Assembly: GCA_022842285.1 (NCBI GenBank)
Contig: JALHPV010000044.1
Location: forward strand, 1-33,716
Length of the DNA stretch: 33,716 bases
Source of the DNA: Kofleriaceae bacterium
GTDB lineage: Bacteria; Myxococcota_A; Polyangia; Haliangiales; Haliangiaceae
Direction: 5' to 3'
Shown: positions 1-7,709 of the stretch, piece after piece
How positions within the stretch are numbered: the stretch's first letter is position 1
Layout: every line of letters starts with the position of its first letter
Program-made: the position numbers and the translations under genes
The notes under the pieces: model-generated
What the model saw: the letters and a program-made list of their open reading frames with translations, nothing else
Told to the model about the DNA's origin: nothing
Database searches by the model: none

Positions 1-1020
1 GACGCCCGCAACCGCCCAGCACCAGCGGCGGCGCGGTGGCGGTGGGGCGGCGAGTGGGACGGTGGGCGCGATGTCCTTCGGCGCGGGGGTCTTCCCCGCC
101 GGCGTCGCGGCGACCGTGCGCGCGAGCGACTCCGCATCCGTCGCGCGCATCGTGTGTGCGGCCGAGTTGGCCTGGACATCCGTGAAGTCGACGGCCAGGA
201 GGGCGGCCGCGAAGGCAGCGGCCGTCGGGAACCGATCGAACGGCTCGCGTTCGAGCGACTTCGCCACCGCGGCGAGGAGCCCCTGCGGCAGTCCGATCCG
301 ATGCCGGGCCAACGAGGGCGCCGGATCGCGCAGCTTGATCGCGACGAGCTCGGTGAACGTCTTGTCGCCGTAGGGCGTCTCGCCGGTCAGCATCGCGAAC
401 AGCGTGAGCCCGACAGCGTAGACGTCCGCACGATGGTCGGCGTCGGCCCCCGCGACCTGCTCGGGGGCCATGTACTGCGGCGTCCCGATGACCTGCCCGG
501 TCTCCGTGATGGTCGCCGACACGGCGCCGAACATGGACTTCGAGATGCCGAAGTCCATGAGCTTCACGTGGTCGTCGTGGTCCGCGCTGCGCGCCAGCAT
601 GACGTTCGACGGCTTCACGTCGCGATGCACGATGCCGGCGGCATGGATGGCTTCGAGGCCCTCGAGCATCTGGACGGCGATCGCGATCGCGCGCTCGGGA
701 TCGAGCCGCCCCCGATTCACGACGTCTTGCAAGCTCTCTCCCTCGACGAGCTCCATGACGATGAAGTCGCCGGCTTCGTCGGAGCCGACGTCGTAGATCT
801 GGACGACGTGCTCGTGGGTGATCTTGCTCGCCACCTTCGCCTCGCGGCGGAACCGCGCGATGCCTGGCTCGTCGGCCTCCCCCGCCAGGATCACCTTCAG
901 GGCGACCTTGCGGTCGAGCCCGGTGTGAAACGCCTCGTAGACGACACCCATGCCGCCCTTGCCGAGCATGCGCCCGACCTCGTAGCGACCATCGAGCTTC
1001 TTCCCCGTCGGCAGTGACAC
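1..1020 (-). CDS. Ser/Thr protein kinase, 3' end cut by window edge
   Basis: A Hanks-type kinase that phosphorylates Ser/Thr on unidentified cytoplasmic targets. The 340 visible codons start at GTG 1020. They show a Gly-rich loop (GKGGMG, residues 20-25), the ATP-binding Lys (VALKV, K42), the catalytic loop HRDVKPSN (132-139), DFG (156-158) and an APE-type motif (MAPEQ, 184-188), so all core catalytic residues are present. After the domain (about residue 275) comes an Ala/Pro-rich linker and then RRRW followed by hydrophobic residues at the window edge. This looks like the start of a transmembrane helix, so an extracytoplasmic C-terminal sensor domain probably lies outside the window. It starts 15 bases after the HAD-ATPase gene, on the same strand. 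A TAGCGT box sits 9 bases before the GTG and there is no clear ribosome site. Kinase call is secure; the signal sensed is unknown. Confidence 0.93.
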   Translation of the reverse strand, partial: MSLPTGKKLDGRYEVGRMLGKGGMGVVYEAFHTGLDRKVALKVILAGEADEPGIARFRREAKVASKITHEHVVQIYDVGSDEAGDFIVMELVEGESLQDVVNRGRLDPERAIAIAVQMLEGLEAIHAAGIVHRDVKPSNVMLARSADHDDHVKLMDFGISKSMFGAVSATITETGQVIGTPQYMAPEQVAGADADHRADVYAVGLTLFAMLTGETPYGDKTFTELVAIKLRDPAPSLARHRIGLPQGLLAAVAKSLEREPFDRFPTAAAFAAALLAVDFTDVQANSAAHTMRATDAESLARTVAATPAGKTPAPKDIAPTVPLAAPPPPRRRWCWAVAGV

Positions 1021-1029
1021 CGTCGCAGG

Positions 1030-1035
1030 ACGCTA
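1030..1035 (-). promoter_or_regulatory. Candidate -10 box (TAGCGT) for the kinase at 1020
   Basis: TAGCGT, within TGATAGCGT, lies 9 bases before the GTG start and overlaps the region just after the stop of the upstream gene. The spacing would give a near-leaderless transcript. It belongs to the recurrent TANNNT series in this window. No convincing -35 element is visible. Confidence 0.3.
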
Positions 1036-2832
1036 TCACGTTGGCTTGGGCGGCCTGAGTGTTCGCTGCTTCTCCTCCTCGGGATCGATGACTCCCGACG
1101 GCTTGTCGGCGGGGAGCGTGTACTTCGCCTCGATGGCCGCCCGCATGGCGGCTCGGCTGTCAGCAGGGGCGAGGGCATCGTCACGCTCGATGACCGCGAC
1201 TTCGTCGGCGAGGCCAGCATCCTTGACCTCGATGCGCAGCCACGTCGAGTAGTCGTTGCGGCGCAGGTGATAGGTCCAGGTCGCGTCGTCGACACCGTCG
1301 GCGAGATGCAAAAAGAGCTGGAGGTTGTGCGCCTTGAGGTTCAGCTTGCCGTCGGGGCCCTTGAAGTAGAACGAGCGGTCGCGACCGAGGTTGCCCTCCG
1401 AGTACTTGCGCGAGTGCCGCTTGCGCTCTGCCATCGGGGGCGCGGTCCGCACCACGATCGCCTGCGGATCTCCCACGCGCCAATAGAGGACATCTCCGAT
1501 GGGCAGCCGCTCGGCCTCGGTGAAGGCCGCCGGCGGGGCCTCGATGTCGATGTCCTTGCATAGCTCGCCGATGGTCGTGTCGGGGTTCGCCCCGACGGCG
1601 AGCACCACGTTGATGCTCTTCACGATCCGCTCGTCGATGCTGCCGGGGTGGACCGTCAGATAGATCGTGCCGTGCGGGCGTACGCCGACAACGACCGAGG
1701 CGGCCGCGCGTTCCGCCGGCATCAGGTGATGTGCCTCGTCGACGATCAGCCAGTGGGGGCGACCGCTGCTGGCGCGAACCTTCGCGAGCGCCGTGAAGAG
1801 CTCGACGGCGAACTCCGGCCGATGCCCGAGGGCCACGCCGAGGAGGTTCACGACGACACTCTTGGACGGATCCCTCAGCACGTCGAGGACTTCGCTCATC
1901 AGTGGGATCCGCTGCGGTCCACCGAGGACCACGGCGTGTTCGTGCTCCGCGAAGTCGCCCTCGGGGTCGACGATGACGAACTGGTAGCCGCCCTCGACGA
2001 TGCGCTCGATCAAGCCCGTCGTCAGGGTGGACTTGCCGCCGCCCGACGTGCCGCACACCATCATGTTCGTCGCGTAGGGATCGAGCGTGATCGGGTCGAG
2101 ATCTGGATTCAACGGTAGGCCGAGCATGATCGATCGCCGGCGCAGCAACGGCGCGGCCGCCCGCAGGTCGTCCTTGAGGAGGCCGGAGATCAGCTCCTGT
2201 ACGCCCTCCCCGCGCGCCCCGCGCGTCAGCACGTCGGCCTTGTCCTTCAACGCCGGCAGCGCATTCGCGACGGCCACACCGCACTCCGACAGCGCGAGCA
2301 AGGCGTGATCGTTCTCTGCATCACCTATGGCGACGGCGTTGCGTGGCGACAGGCCGAGCTCGCCGAGGGCACGGAGCAGCCCTGTCGCCTTGTTCACCCC
2401 CGACGGCAGCACCATCACGGCGCCCTTGTTGAACACGACCTGCAGCTCGAGGCCGTGCTCGCGGATGACGTCGAGGACGGTCGTCTGATGTGGCTCCCAC
2501 GTCGCGACGATCACGCGCCCGACCGCGACGCGCTCGCAGCCGCGACGCTCGAGCTCCGCGGCGAGCTCGGGCGGTGGCGGCTGCGCAAGGAGCTTCACGG
2601 CCTTGGACGCCGGCTCGTACACGAGCGCGCCGTTCTCGGCGACGATGCGATCGAAGAGCTCCTGCGTCTCGCCGAGGTGCCCGAGCAGCTCGTCGAGCTC
2701 GCGCCCCGTCACCATCACGAGCTTGCGACCACTTTCGCGGAGCTTTCGCGGCGCGGCGAGCGTGGCCTCGTCGATCTCGCCGTCGTGCGCCAGCGTTCCG
2801 TCGTAGTCGGCCGCGAGCACGTGGTAACGCAT
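1036..2832 (-). CDS. HAD-IIB phosphatase fused to HerA/VirB4-type ATPase
   Basis: A 598-residue two-part enzyme. Residues 1 to about 222 are a HAD hydrolase of the Cof/sugar-phosphatase type: DYDGT (nucleophile D9, acid/base D11), motif II VTGR (T42), NKAT (K148) and metal-binding GDAEND (170-175). Residues about 235-465 are a P-loop ATPase of the HerA/VirB4/DUF87 type: Walker A GTSGGGKST (261-269), a DPEGDF motif (289-294) as in this family, and Walker B WLIVDEAHH (361-369). A further C-terminal region (about 470-545) contains RSFYFKGPDGKLN and then a helical stretch. HerA-type ATPases are DNA-translocating motors that often partner a nuclease; HAD phosphatases remove phosphates from small molecules or, in PNKP, from DNA 3' ends. 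The substrate here is unknown. It starts three bases after recD2 ends, so the two are probably co-translated. Both catalytic halves look intact. Confidence 0.85.
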   Translation of the reverse strand: MRYHVLAADYDGTLAHDGEIDEATLAAPRKLRESGRKLVMVTGRELDELLGHLGETQELFDRIVAENGALVYEPASKAVKLLAQPPPPELAAELERRGCERVAVGRVIVATWEPHQTTVLDVIREHGLELQVVFNKGAVMVLPSGVNKATGLLRALGELGLSPRNAVAIGDAENDHALLALSECGVAVANALPALKDKADVLTRGARGEGVQELISGLLKDDLRAAAPLLRRRSIMLGLPLNPDLDPITLDPYATNMMVCGTSGGGKSTLTTGLIERIVEGGYQFVIVDPEGDFAEHEHAVVLGGPQRIPLMSEVLDVLRDPSKSVVVNLLGVALGHRPEFAVELFTALAKVRASSGRPHWLIVDEAHHLMPAERAAASVVVGVRPHGTIYLTVHPGSIDERIVKSINVVLAVGANPDTTIGELCKDIDIEAPPAAFTEAERLPIGDVLYWRVGDPQAIVVRTAPPMAERKRHSRKYSEGNLGRDRSFYFKGPDGKLNLKAHNLQLFLHLADGVDDATWTYHLRRNDYSTWLRIEVKDAGLADEVAVIERDDALAPADSRAAMRAAIEAKYTLPADKPSGVIDPEEEKQRTLRPPKPT

Positions 2833-2835
2833 GTC

Positions 2836-5019
2836 TCAGTTGCTTAGCGCGAGCCGGACACGCTCGGCGAGCCACGTGAAACGCTTCTTCGCATCGGCGT
2901 TCCTCACGGCGAGCGCTACCGCACGGCGACTCCCGACGATCACCACCAGCCGCTTCCCGCGTGTGACGGCCGTGTACAGCAGTGAGCGCTGGAGCATCAT
3001 GAAGTGCTGCGTCGCCAGCGGGATCACCACCACCGGGTACTCCGAGCCCTGACTCTTGTGGATGGACACGCAGTACGCGTGGGCGAGCTGGTCGAGCTCG
3101 GGGCGCTCGTAGCTCACCATGCGCCCATCGAAGTCGACGCGCAGGGCGCCCTCCTCGGCATCGACGGCGAGGATCACGCCGATGTCGCCGTTGAAGACGT
3201 TCTTGTCGTAGTCGTTCTTGAGCTGCATCACCTTGTCGCCGGCGCGATAGGTGCGATCGCCGCGCGACAGCTCGGTGCCGGGCTGGCCGTTGAGCCGCGC
3301 CTGCAGGGCCTGGTTGAGCGAGGCCGTGCCCAGCTCCCCACGGTGCATCGGGGCCAGCACCTGCACCTCGGTGACGGGATCGAAGCCGAAGCGCTGGGGA
3401 ATCCGCTCGGCCACGAGCTCGACGATCGTCGCCTTCGCCGCCTCGGGCTCCTCGCGCGCGATGAAGTAGAAGTCAGATGTCGTGCCGGCCGGCGCCTCGA
3501 GATCTGGGAGCTCGCCGGAGTTGATGGCGTGGGCGGAGACGACGATCTTGCTCGCGGCCGCCTGGCGGAAGATCTCCGTGAGCCGGATGACGACCGCCGC
3601 CTCGGACGCGATGACGTCGGAGAGCACCGAGCCCGCTCCGACCGACGGCAGCTGATCGACGTCTCCCACGAGCACGAGCTGCGCCCCCGGCCGCAGCGCC
3701 GCGAGCACGGACCGAAACAGCTGGGCATCCACCATCGAGCTCTCGTCGATGACGAGCATGTCCGCATCGAGGGGATTCTCGGGCCCCCGCGCGAAGCCGC
3801 CCTCGTGCGGCTGGAACTCGAGGAGCCGGTGGATGGTCGTCGCCTCGTGCACGGTGGCCTCGGCCAGCCGCTTGGCCGCGCGTCCTGTCGGCGCAGCCAG
3901 TGAGACCTTCCGGTGCACCAGCTTCGCGAGGTGGACGATCGCCTTCACGATCGTCGTCTTGCCGACGCCGGGGCCGCCCGTGATCACCACGCACTTGTCG
4001 ACGAGCGCCGACTCGACGGCTCGGCGTTGCTGCGCCGCCAGCGTCACGCTGGTCACGCTCTCGAACGCGTGGATCGCGGCGTGGACGTCGAGGGCCAGGC
4101 CCCGCGCGGGTGTCTTCACCAGCTCGGCGAGGCGGGTGGCAGCCTCGGTCTCCGCCTGCCACGCATCGGGCAAGGCCGTGCACGCGCCGCGGTCCCCGAG
4201 CACCTCGCGCATCACGTGACCGGCCTGCTCGAGCGCCCCGAGCCGGGTCGCGAGCGGCTCCTGCGCCACCCCCAGCAGCGTCGCCGTCTGGGCGAACAGC
4301 TCCGCGTCGGGCAGGTGCATGTGGCCGTCCTCCGACGCCGTCTCGAGGGCGTGCAGGAGGCCGGCCTCGAGCCGCTCCGGCGCGTCGCGCGCGATGCCGA
4401 GCTTCTCCGCGATCGAATCGGCGGTGCGAAAGCCGATGCCCCACACCTCGTGCGCGAGGCGATACGGATTCGCGCGGATGACGTTGATCGTGTCCTTGCC
4501 GTAGCGCTTCACGATGCGCGCCGCGAAGGCAGCCGAGACGCCGTGGCCCCGCAGGAACACCATCACGTCCTGCACGTGGCGCTGGCCGGCGAATGCCTCG
4601 GCGATCTTCGCCGCGCGACTCGTGCCGATGCCCGCGACCTCGGTCAGCTTGTGTGGCGTCTTGTCGATGACCTCGAGGGTCTCGGCGCCAAACTTCGCGA
4701 CGATCGCCTTCGCGATCGCGGCCCCGACACCGGGGATCAAGCCCGAACCGAGGAAGCGCTCGATGCCGACGATCGTCTCCGGCGTCCTCAGCTGATACGT
4801 CGAGACCTTGAACTGCCGGCCAAACTTCTTGTCCTGCACCCACTGCCCGCGCAGGCGCAGCGGTAAGCCCTCCTGCACGCCGACCAGCTCGCCGACGACG
4901 GTCACGAACTCGTGCCCCGACGTGTTGAAGCGCGCGACGGTCCAGCTCGTGTCCTCCGAGCGGAACACGAAGCGCTCGACGGTGCCGTCGAGGGTCAGCT
5001 CTGGTCCGGACTCGGCCAC
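2836..5019 (-). CDS. recD2: RecD2-like ATP-dependent DNA helicase
   Basis: A superfamily 1B 5'-3' DNA helicase of the RecD2/YrrC type, acting in DNA repair or replication-fork processing without RecBC. The 727 residues show the usual N-terminal region with helix-hairpin-helix elements (about 90-113, 125-145 and 190-207), Walker A GGPGVGKT (348-355), motif Ia APTGRAAKR (376-384), Walker B VIDESSM (423-429), the late motif HKSQGSEYP and motif [11 protein letters not shown] near the C-terminus. Length and order match RecD2 rather than the shorter RecBCD subunit. The start is GTG 5019; no in-frame start lies between it and the upstream gene. An AAGGAG sits about 15 bases upstream, further than ideal. 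No recB or recC is seen nearby. It lies in tandem with the HAD-ATPase gene, which suggests a joint DNA role (inference). Confidence 0.95.
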   Translation of the reverse strand: MAESGPELTLDGTVERFVFRSEDTSWTVARFNTSGHEFVTVVGELVGVQEGLPLRLRGQWVQDKKFGRQFKVSTYQLRTPETIVGIERFLGSGLIPGVGAAIAKAIVAKFGAETLEVIDKTPHKLTEVAGIGTSRAAKIAEAFAGQRHVQDVMVFLRGHGVSAAFAARIVKRYGKDTINVIRANPYRLAHEVWGIGFRTADSIAEKLGIARDAPERLEAGLLHALETASEDGHMHLPDAELFAQTATLLGVAQEPLATRLGALEQAGHVMREVLGDRGACTALPDAWQAETEAATRLAELVKTPARGLALDVHAAIHAFESVTSVTLAAQQRRAVESALVDKCVVITGGPGVGKTTIVKAIVHLAKLVHRKVSLAAPTGRAAKRLAEATVHEATTIHRLLEFQPHEGGFARGPENPLDADMLVIDESSMVDAQLFRSVLAALRPGAQLVLVGDVDQLPSVGAGSVLSDVIASEAAVVIRLTEIFRQAAASKIVVSAHAINSGELPDLEAPAGTTSDFYFIAREEPEAAKATIVELVAERIPQRFGFDPVTEVQVLAPMHRGELGTASLNQALQARLNGQPGTELSRGDRTYRAGDKVMQLKNDYDKNVFNGDIGVILAVDAEEGALRVDFDGRMVSYERPELDQLAHAYCVSIHKSQGSEYPVVVIPLATQHFMMLQRSLLYTAVTRGKRLVVIVGSRRAVALAVRNADAKKRFTWLAERVRLALSN

Positions 5020-5038
5020 CGGGGAGCAACCGTACTCC

Positions 5039-5311
5039 TTACCGGGCCGTCGCTTTCGGCGTGCCGTCGACGTATTCGACCGCCGCCTGGCACTCGAGGC
5101 TCTCGTAGGCCATCAGCGAGTCGGGATCGCTGAAGACGCCCGGGCACTCCTCCTCGCACCGCAGGCGATCCTGCTCCGGGTGGCCCGGCTTGCACTCGAT
5201 GTAGTGCGCACAGGCTCCCTGGCACGTGCCGGTCAGGTACGGCTGCCGGACCTCGCGCACGACACAGCCGGCGATGAGCGCACCGAGTACGAGGCCGGGG
5301 AGGACCTTCAC
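5039..5311 (-). CDS. Small Cys-rich lipoprotein, unknown function
   Basis: A 90-residue protein with a short signal peptide ending in the lipobox LIAGC (lipidated Cys 16), so it is probably anchored in a membrane. The mature part has seven further cysteines (30, 34, 40, 52, 56, 73 and the region around them), partly in CxxxC spacing, which suggests disulfide bonds outside the cytoplasm. I recognise no family. The GTG start overlaps the stop of the enoyl-CoA hydratase-like gene by four bases (GTGA), indicating translational coupling. The long upstream extension of the same reading frame lies antisense-free inside the hydratase gene but in another frame and is not coding. Small Cys-rich lipoproteins of this sort are common in myxobacteria. 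Confidence 0.7.
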   Translation of the reverse strand: MKVLPGLVLGALIAGCVVREVRQPYLTGTCQGACAHYIECKPGHPEQDRLRCEEECPGVFSDPDSLMAYESLECQAAVEYVDGTPKATAR

Positions 5312-6063
5312 GCCTTGTCTCCGTGACGACCGACACCGCTCGTGAAGCGCGCGGCCCCCTGCATCGCCTCGGGGAGCGCCGCTGTGCCGAGCTCGAATTC
5401 GGTCGCGAGCGCCGTGTCGAGCGACAGCCCGAACTGCAGATACGCACTCATGCGATCGGCCCGCAGGGCGGCCTGTGGGAGGGCGGCGAGCTCGCGCGCG
5501 AGTGCGATCGCCTGGGCCCGCGCTTGCCCGGGCGGCACGACGCGGTTCACGAGGCCCATCGCGTAGGCCTCGTTGGCATCGACCGCGCGCCCGGTGAGGA
5601 TGAGATCCAGCGCGCGCGACAGCCCGATCAAGCGCGGCAGGCGGATCGTCCCCCCGTCGATCAGCGGGACCCCAAAGCGGCGACAGAACACGCCCAGGAT
5701 CGCGGTCTGCTCCGCCACCCGCAGGTCGCACCACAGCGCGAGCTCGAGACCACCCGCCACCGCGTGCCCCGCGATCGCCGCGATCACCGGCTTGCCGAGC
5801 AACATGCGGGAGGGTCCCATCGGGCCATCCCCATCCGGCCGCACCCGGTTCGGCGTGCCCGCCGCCATCGCCTTCAGGTCCGCGCCCGCGCAGAACGTGC
5901 CGTGGTCCCCCACCAGCACCGCCACCGACGCCTTCGCGTCTGCGTCAAATGCTCGAAACGCCGTCGCTAGCTCCTCGGCGGTCTCGCGGTCGACCGCGTT
6001 GCGGGCCTCGCGTCGATCGAGGGTCACCACGGTCACGGGCCCTTCGTGCTCGACACGAACCAT
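5308..6063 (-). CDS. Enoyl-CoA hydratase/isomerase (crotonase) family protein
   Basis: A 251-residue crotonase-fold protein acting on acyl-CoA thioesters in the cytoplasm, plausibly in fatty acid degradation. The first oxyanion-hole segment is FCAGADLKA (57-65), and the second is GHAVAGGLELALWCD (99-113), which contains E107, matching catalytic Glu144 of rat enoyl-CoA hydratase. The position matching Glu164 is Cys127 (in GVFCRRFG), so simple hydratase chemistry is uncertain. Other family members with the same CRRxGVPLIDGG motif are usually annotated only as enoyl-CoA hydratase/isomerase. The ATG at 6063 gives a normal family N-terminus, and TACACT lies exactly 7 bases before it. The reading frame remains open upstream but that part does not look coding. 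It heads the minus-strand cluster running to the left edge. Confidence 0.88.
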   Translation of the reverse strand: MVRVEHEGPVTVVTLDRREARNAVDRETAEELATAFRAFDADAKASVAVLVGDHGTFCAGADLKAMAAGTPNRVRPDGDGPMGPSRMLLGKPVIAAIAGHAVAGGLELALWCDLRVAEQTAILGVFCRRFGVPLIDGGTIRLPRLIGLSRALDLILTGRAVDANEAYAMGLVNRVVPPGQARAQAIALARELAALPQAALRADRMSAYLQFGLSLDTALATEFELGTAALPEAMQGAARFTSGVGRHGDKA

Positions 6064-6070
6064 CCCTGCG

Positions 6071-6076
6071 AGTGTA
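6071..6076 (-). promoter_or_regulatory. Candidate -10 box (TACACT) for the crotonase gene
   Basis: TACACT ends 7 bases before the ATG at 6063, which predicts transcription starting at or next to the A of the start codon. No Shine-Dalgarno sequence is present, which fits a leaderless message. It would drive the five-gene minus-strand cluster. A weaker TATTAA (6105-6110) lies before the divergent gene at 6115. Confidence 0.45.
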
Positions 6077-6114
6077 GCGGGAACAGAACCCCAAGCATCA
6101 GACGTATTAACAGC

Positions 6115-6603
6115 ATGCGAGAAACCGAAGGATCCTTGCGGGCCTGGTTCATCGCGATGGGCGTCATGGCCATCACCATGGGCCTCGTGGCCGCCGGCGC
6201 CAACGCGAACGGGACCGGGCATCGGGACGCTCTCGAGCTCCTCCGCTCCGTCACGATGGTCGGCGCCTTCGTGCTCGGTACGGTGTACTTCATCGCGGGC
6301 GCGAACCTGCGCGACGAGCTGCCCGAGGGGGCGGGGTTCGCCCACGGCCTGCTCGTCGTCACGCTGGCGCTGGAGATCGCGACCCTCATCGGCGTGAACA
6401 CCCTGAGCGACGAGCGCCCGGGGCCCGGCCAGCTGGGCACCATCGGCGTCCTGATCGTGATGACCATGTACGTGCGCTCGCAGTTGCGCCGCCTCACGGT
6501 CGAGGCCGCGGATCGGGCCAAGCAGGTGGCGCCGGTCGCCCGGGCCGTCGCCGCCCCGAGTACCATCGGCTCATGGGCGGTGCGAAGCGAATCGCGATCC
6601 TGA
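6115..6603 (+). CDS. Small four-TM membrane protein, unknown function
   Basis: A 162-residue protein with four predicted membrane helices (about residues 9-29, 45-63, 74-95 and 106-121) and a short basic cytoplasmic-looking C-terminus. I recognise no family or catalytic motif. The ATG at 6115 is chosen because it directly precedes a polar N-terminus followed by the first helix; a longer frame from 6046 would overlap the divergent gene's start. TATTAA lies a few bases upstream. The 3' end overlaps the phosphofructokinase gene by 31 bases, so the two may be expressed together. Function cannot be inferred. Confidence 0.7.
   Translation: MRETEGSLRAWFIAMGVMAITMGLVAAGANANGTGHRDALELLRSVTMVGAFVLGTVYFIAGANLRDELPEGAGFAHGLLVVTLALEIATLIGVNTLSDERPGPGQLGTIGVLIVMTMYVRSQLRRLTVEAADRAKQVAPVARAVAAPSTIGSWAVRSESRS
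6561..6566 (+). promoter_or_regulatory. Candidate -10 box (TACCAT) for pfkA
   Basis: TACCAT ends 6 bases before the ATG at 6573, inside the coding end of the upstream membrane-protein gene. If used, pfkA would have its own leaderless transcript as well as any read-through. No ribosome-binding site is seen before the ATG. Confidence 0.35.
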
Positions 6604-7688
6604 CGAGTGGCGGTGACGCGCCGGGTATGAATGCGGCAGTCCGGGCGGCGACGATGGTCGGACGCGCGCTGGGCTGCGAGATGTTCGGCATCGAGCGGGG
6701 TTACAAGGGCATGCTCGAGGGCGCGATCACGCCGCTCACCGCCGCCGACGTGATGGGCATCCTCCGCGAGGGCGGTACCATCCTCGGTTCCGCGCGCTGC
6801 AAGGAGTTCCACCAGCGCGAGGTCCGAGACCGGGCTCGAGCGCAGCTCGCCGCGCACGGCATCGATGGCCTCGTCGTGATCGGGGGCAATGGCTCGCTGA
6901 CCGGCGCGCTCAAGCTCTGCGATCCCGAGGAGACGGGTGGCACGCCGATGTTCGTCGCCGGCGTCCCGGCCTCGATCGACAACGACCTCGCGCACACCGG
7001 TCTCTCGATCGGTGTCGACACCGCGATGAACACGATCGTCGAGGCGTGCGACAAGATCGCGGACACGGCCACCGCCCACGACCGCACCTTCATCGTCGAG
7101 GTGATGGGGCGCGACTGCGGCTACCTCGCGATGACGTCGGCGATCGCCGTCGGCGCGGACCTCGCGCTGTTCCCGGAGCAGGGCAAGTCCGAGGATGCGA
7201 TCGTCGCGCAGATCGTCGACACCGTGCTCGCGGTCCGCGCCCGGTCGAAGAAGGCGAAGCGCGTCATCATCATCAAGGCTGAAGGGGTCGCGATTCCCAT
7301 CGATCGCCTGAAGGCCCAGGTCGACGCCCGGCTGCGCGAGAAACATCCCGATGCGGATCCGTCGAACATCGAGACGCGGGTGACGGTGCTCGGGCACGTC
7401 GTACGCGGCGGCCGGCCCTCGGCGTTCGATCGCCTGATCGGGAGTCGCCTCGCGAACGTCGCGGTACGGGCCGTCGTCGCGGGCGAGCGCCCGGTGATGG
7501 CCGCATGGATGCCGCCTGCGCCGCCCCCGGCCACGATCGGGAAGCAGGCGGCCGCGGACCCGTACTGCTGGCTCGTCGACCTCAAGGCCGTCCTCGAGGA
7601 GACGGAGAACCTCTTGACCGGGCGGAGTGCCCTCGCCCGCTGGCGCGCGGGCGCGTTCGAGCAAGTCGAGGACGCGCAGCGCAGCTGA
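6573..7688 (+). CDS. pfkA: 6-phosphofructokinase (ATP type)
   Basis: A cytoplasmic glycolytic enzyme converting fructose 6-phosphate to fructose 1,6-bisphosphate. The 371 residues begin with KRIAILTSGGDAPGMNAAVR, the nucleotide-binding signature. The catalytic segment is PASIDND (132-138), with D136 matching the E. coli catalytic Asp127, and MGRDCGYLA (178-186) follows. The discriminating positions favour ATP over pyrophosphate as phosphoryl donor: Gly107 where PPi enzymes have Asp, and Ala133 where they have Lys. The metal-binding Asp103 of E. coli is Asn here (GGNGS, N106), and the usual Thr of TIDND is Ser. The protein is about 50 residues longer than E. coli PfkA, mostly at the C-terminus. 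The family call is secure; kinetics and donor preference are inference. Confidence 0.94.
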   Translation: MGGAKRIAILTSGGDAPGMNAAVRAATMVGRALGCEMFGIERGYKGMLEGAITPLTAADVMGILREGGTILGSARCKEFHQREVRDRARAQLAAHGIDGLVVIGGNGSLTGALKLCDPEETGGTPMFVAGVPASIDNDLAHTGLSIGVDTAMNTIVEACDKIADTATAHDRTFIVEVMGRDCGYLAMTSAIAVGADLALFPEQGKSEDAIVAQIVDTVLAVRARSKKAKRVIIIKAEGVAIPIDRLKAQVDARLREKHPDADPSNIETRVTVLGHVVRGGRPSAFDRLIGSRLANVAVRAVVAGERPVMAAWMPPAPPPATIGKQAAADPYCWLVDLKAVLEETENLLTGRSALARWRAGAFEQVEDAQRS

Positions 7689-7695
7689 GCCTGTG

Positions 7696-7701
7696 TACTA
7701 T
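7696..7701 (+). promoter_or_regulatory. Candidate -10 box (TACTAT) for the hybrid histidine kinase
   Basis: TACTAT, preceded by TGTG as in an extended -10, ends 8 bases before GTG 7710, in the 21-base gap after pfkA. There is no Shine-Dalgarno sequence. Predicted transcription start falls at or just before the start codon. Confidence 0.45.
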
Positions 7702-7709
7702 GCGGCGCG

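Noticed and set aside
5039-5734. Long version of the small lipoprotein frame starting upstream
   Set aside because: The upstream part lies inside the crotonase gene in another frame and is Arg/Gly-rich nonsense. The GTG at 5311 gives a proper signal peptide and lipobox.
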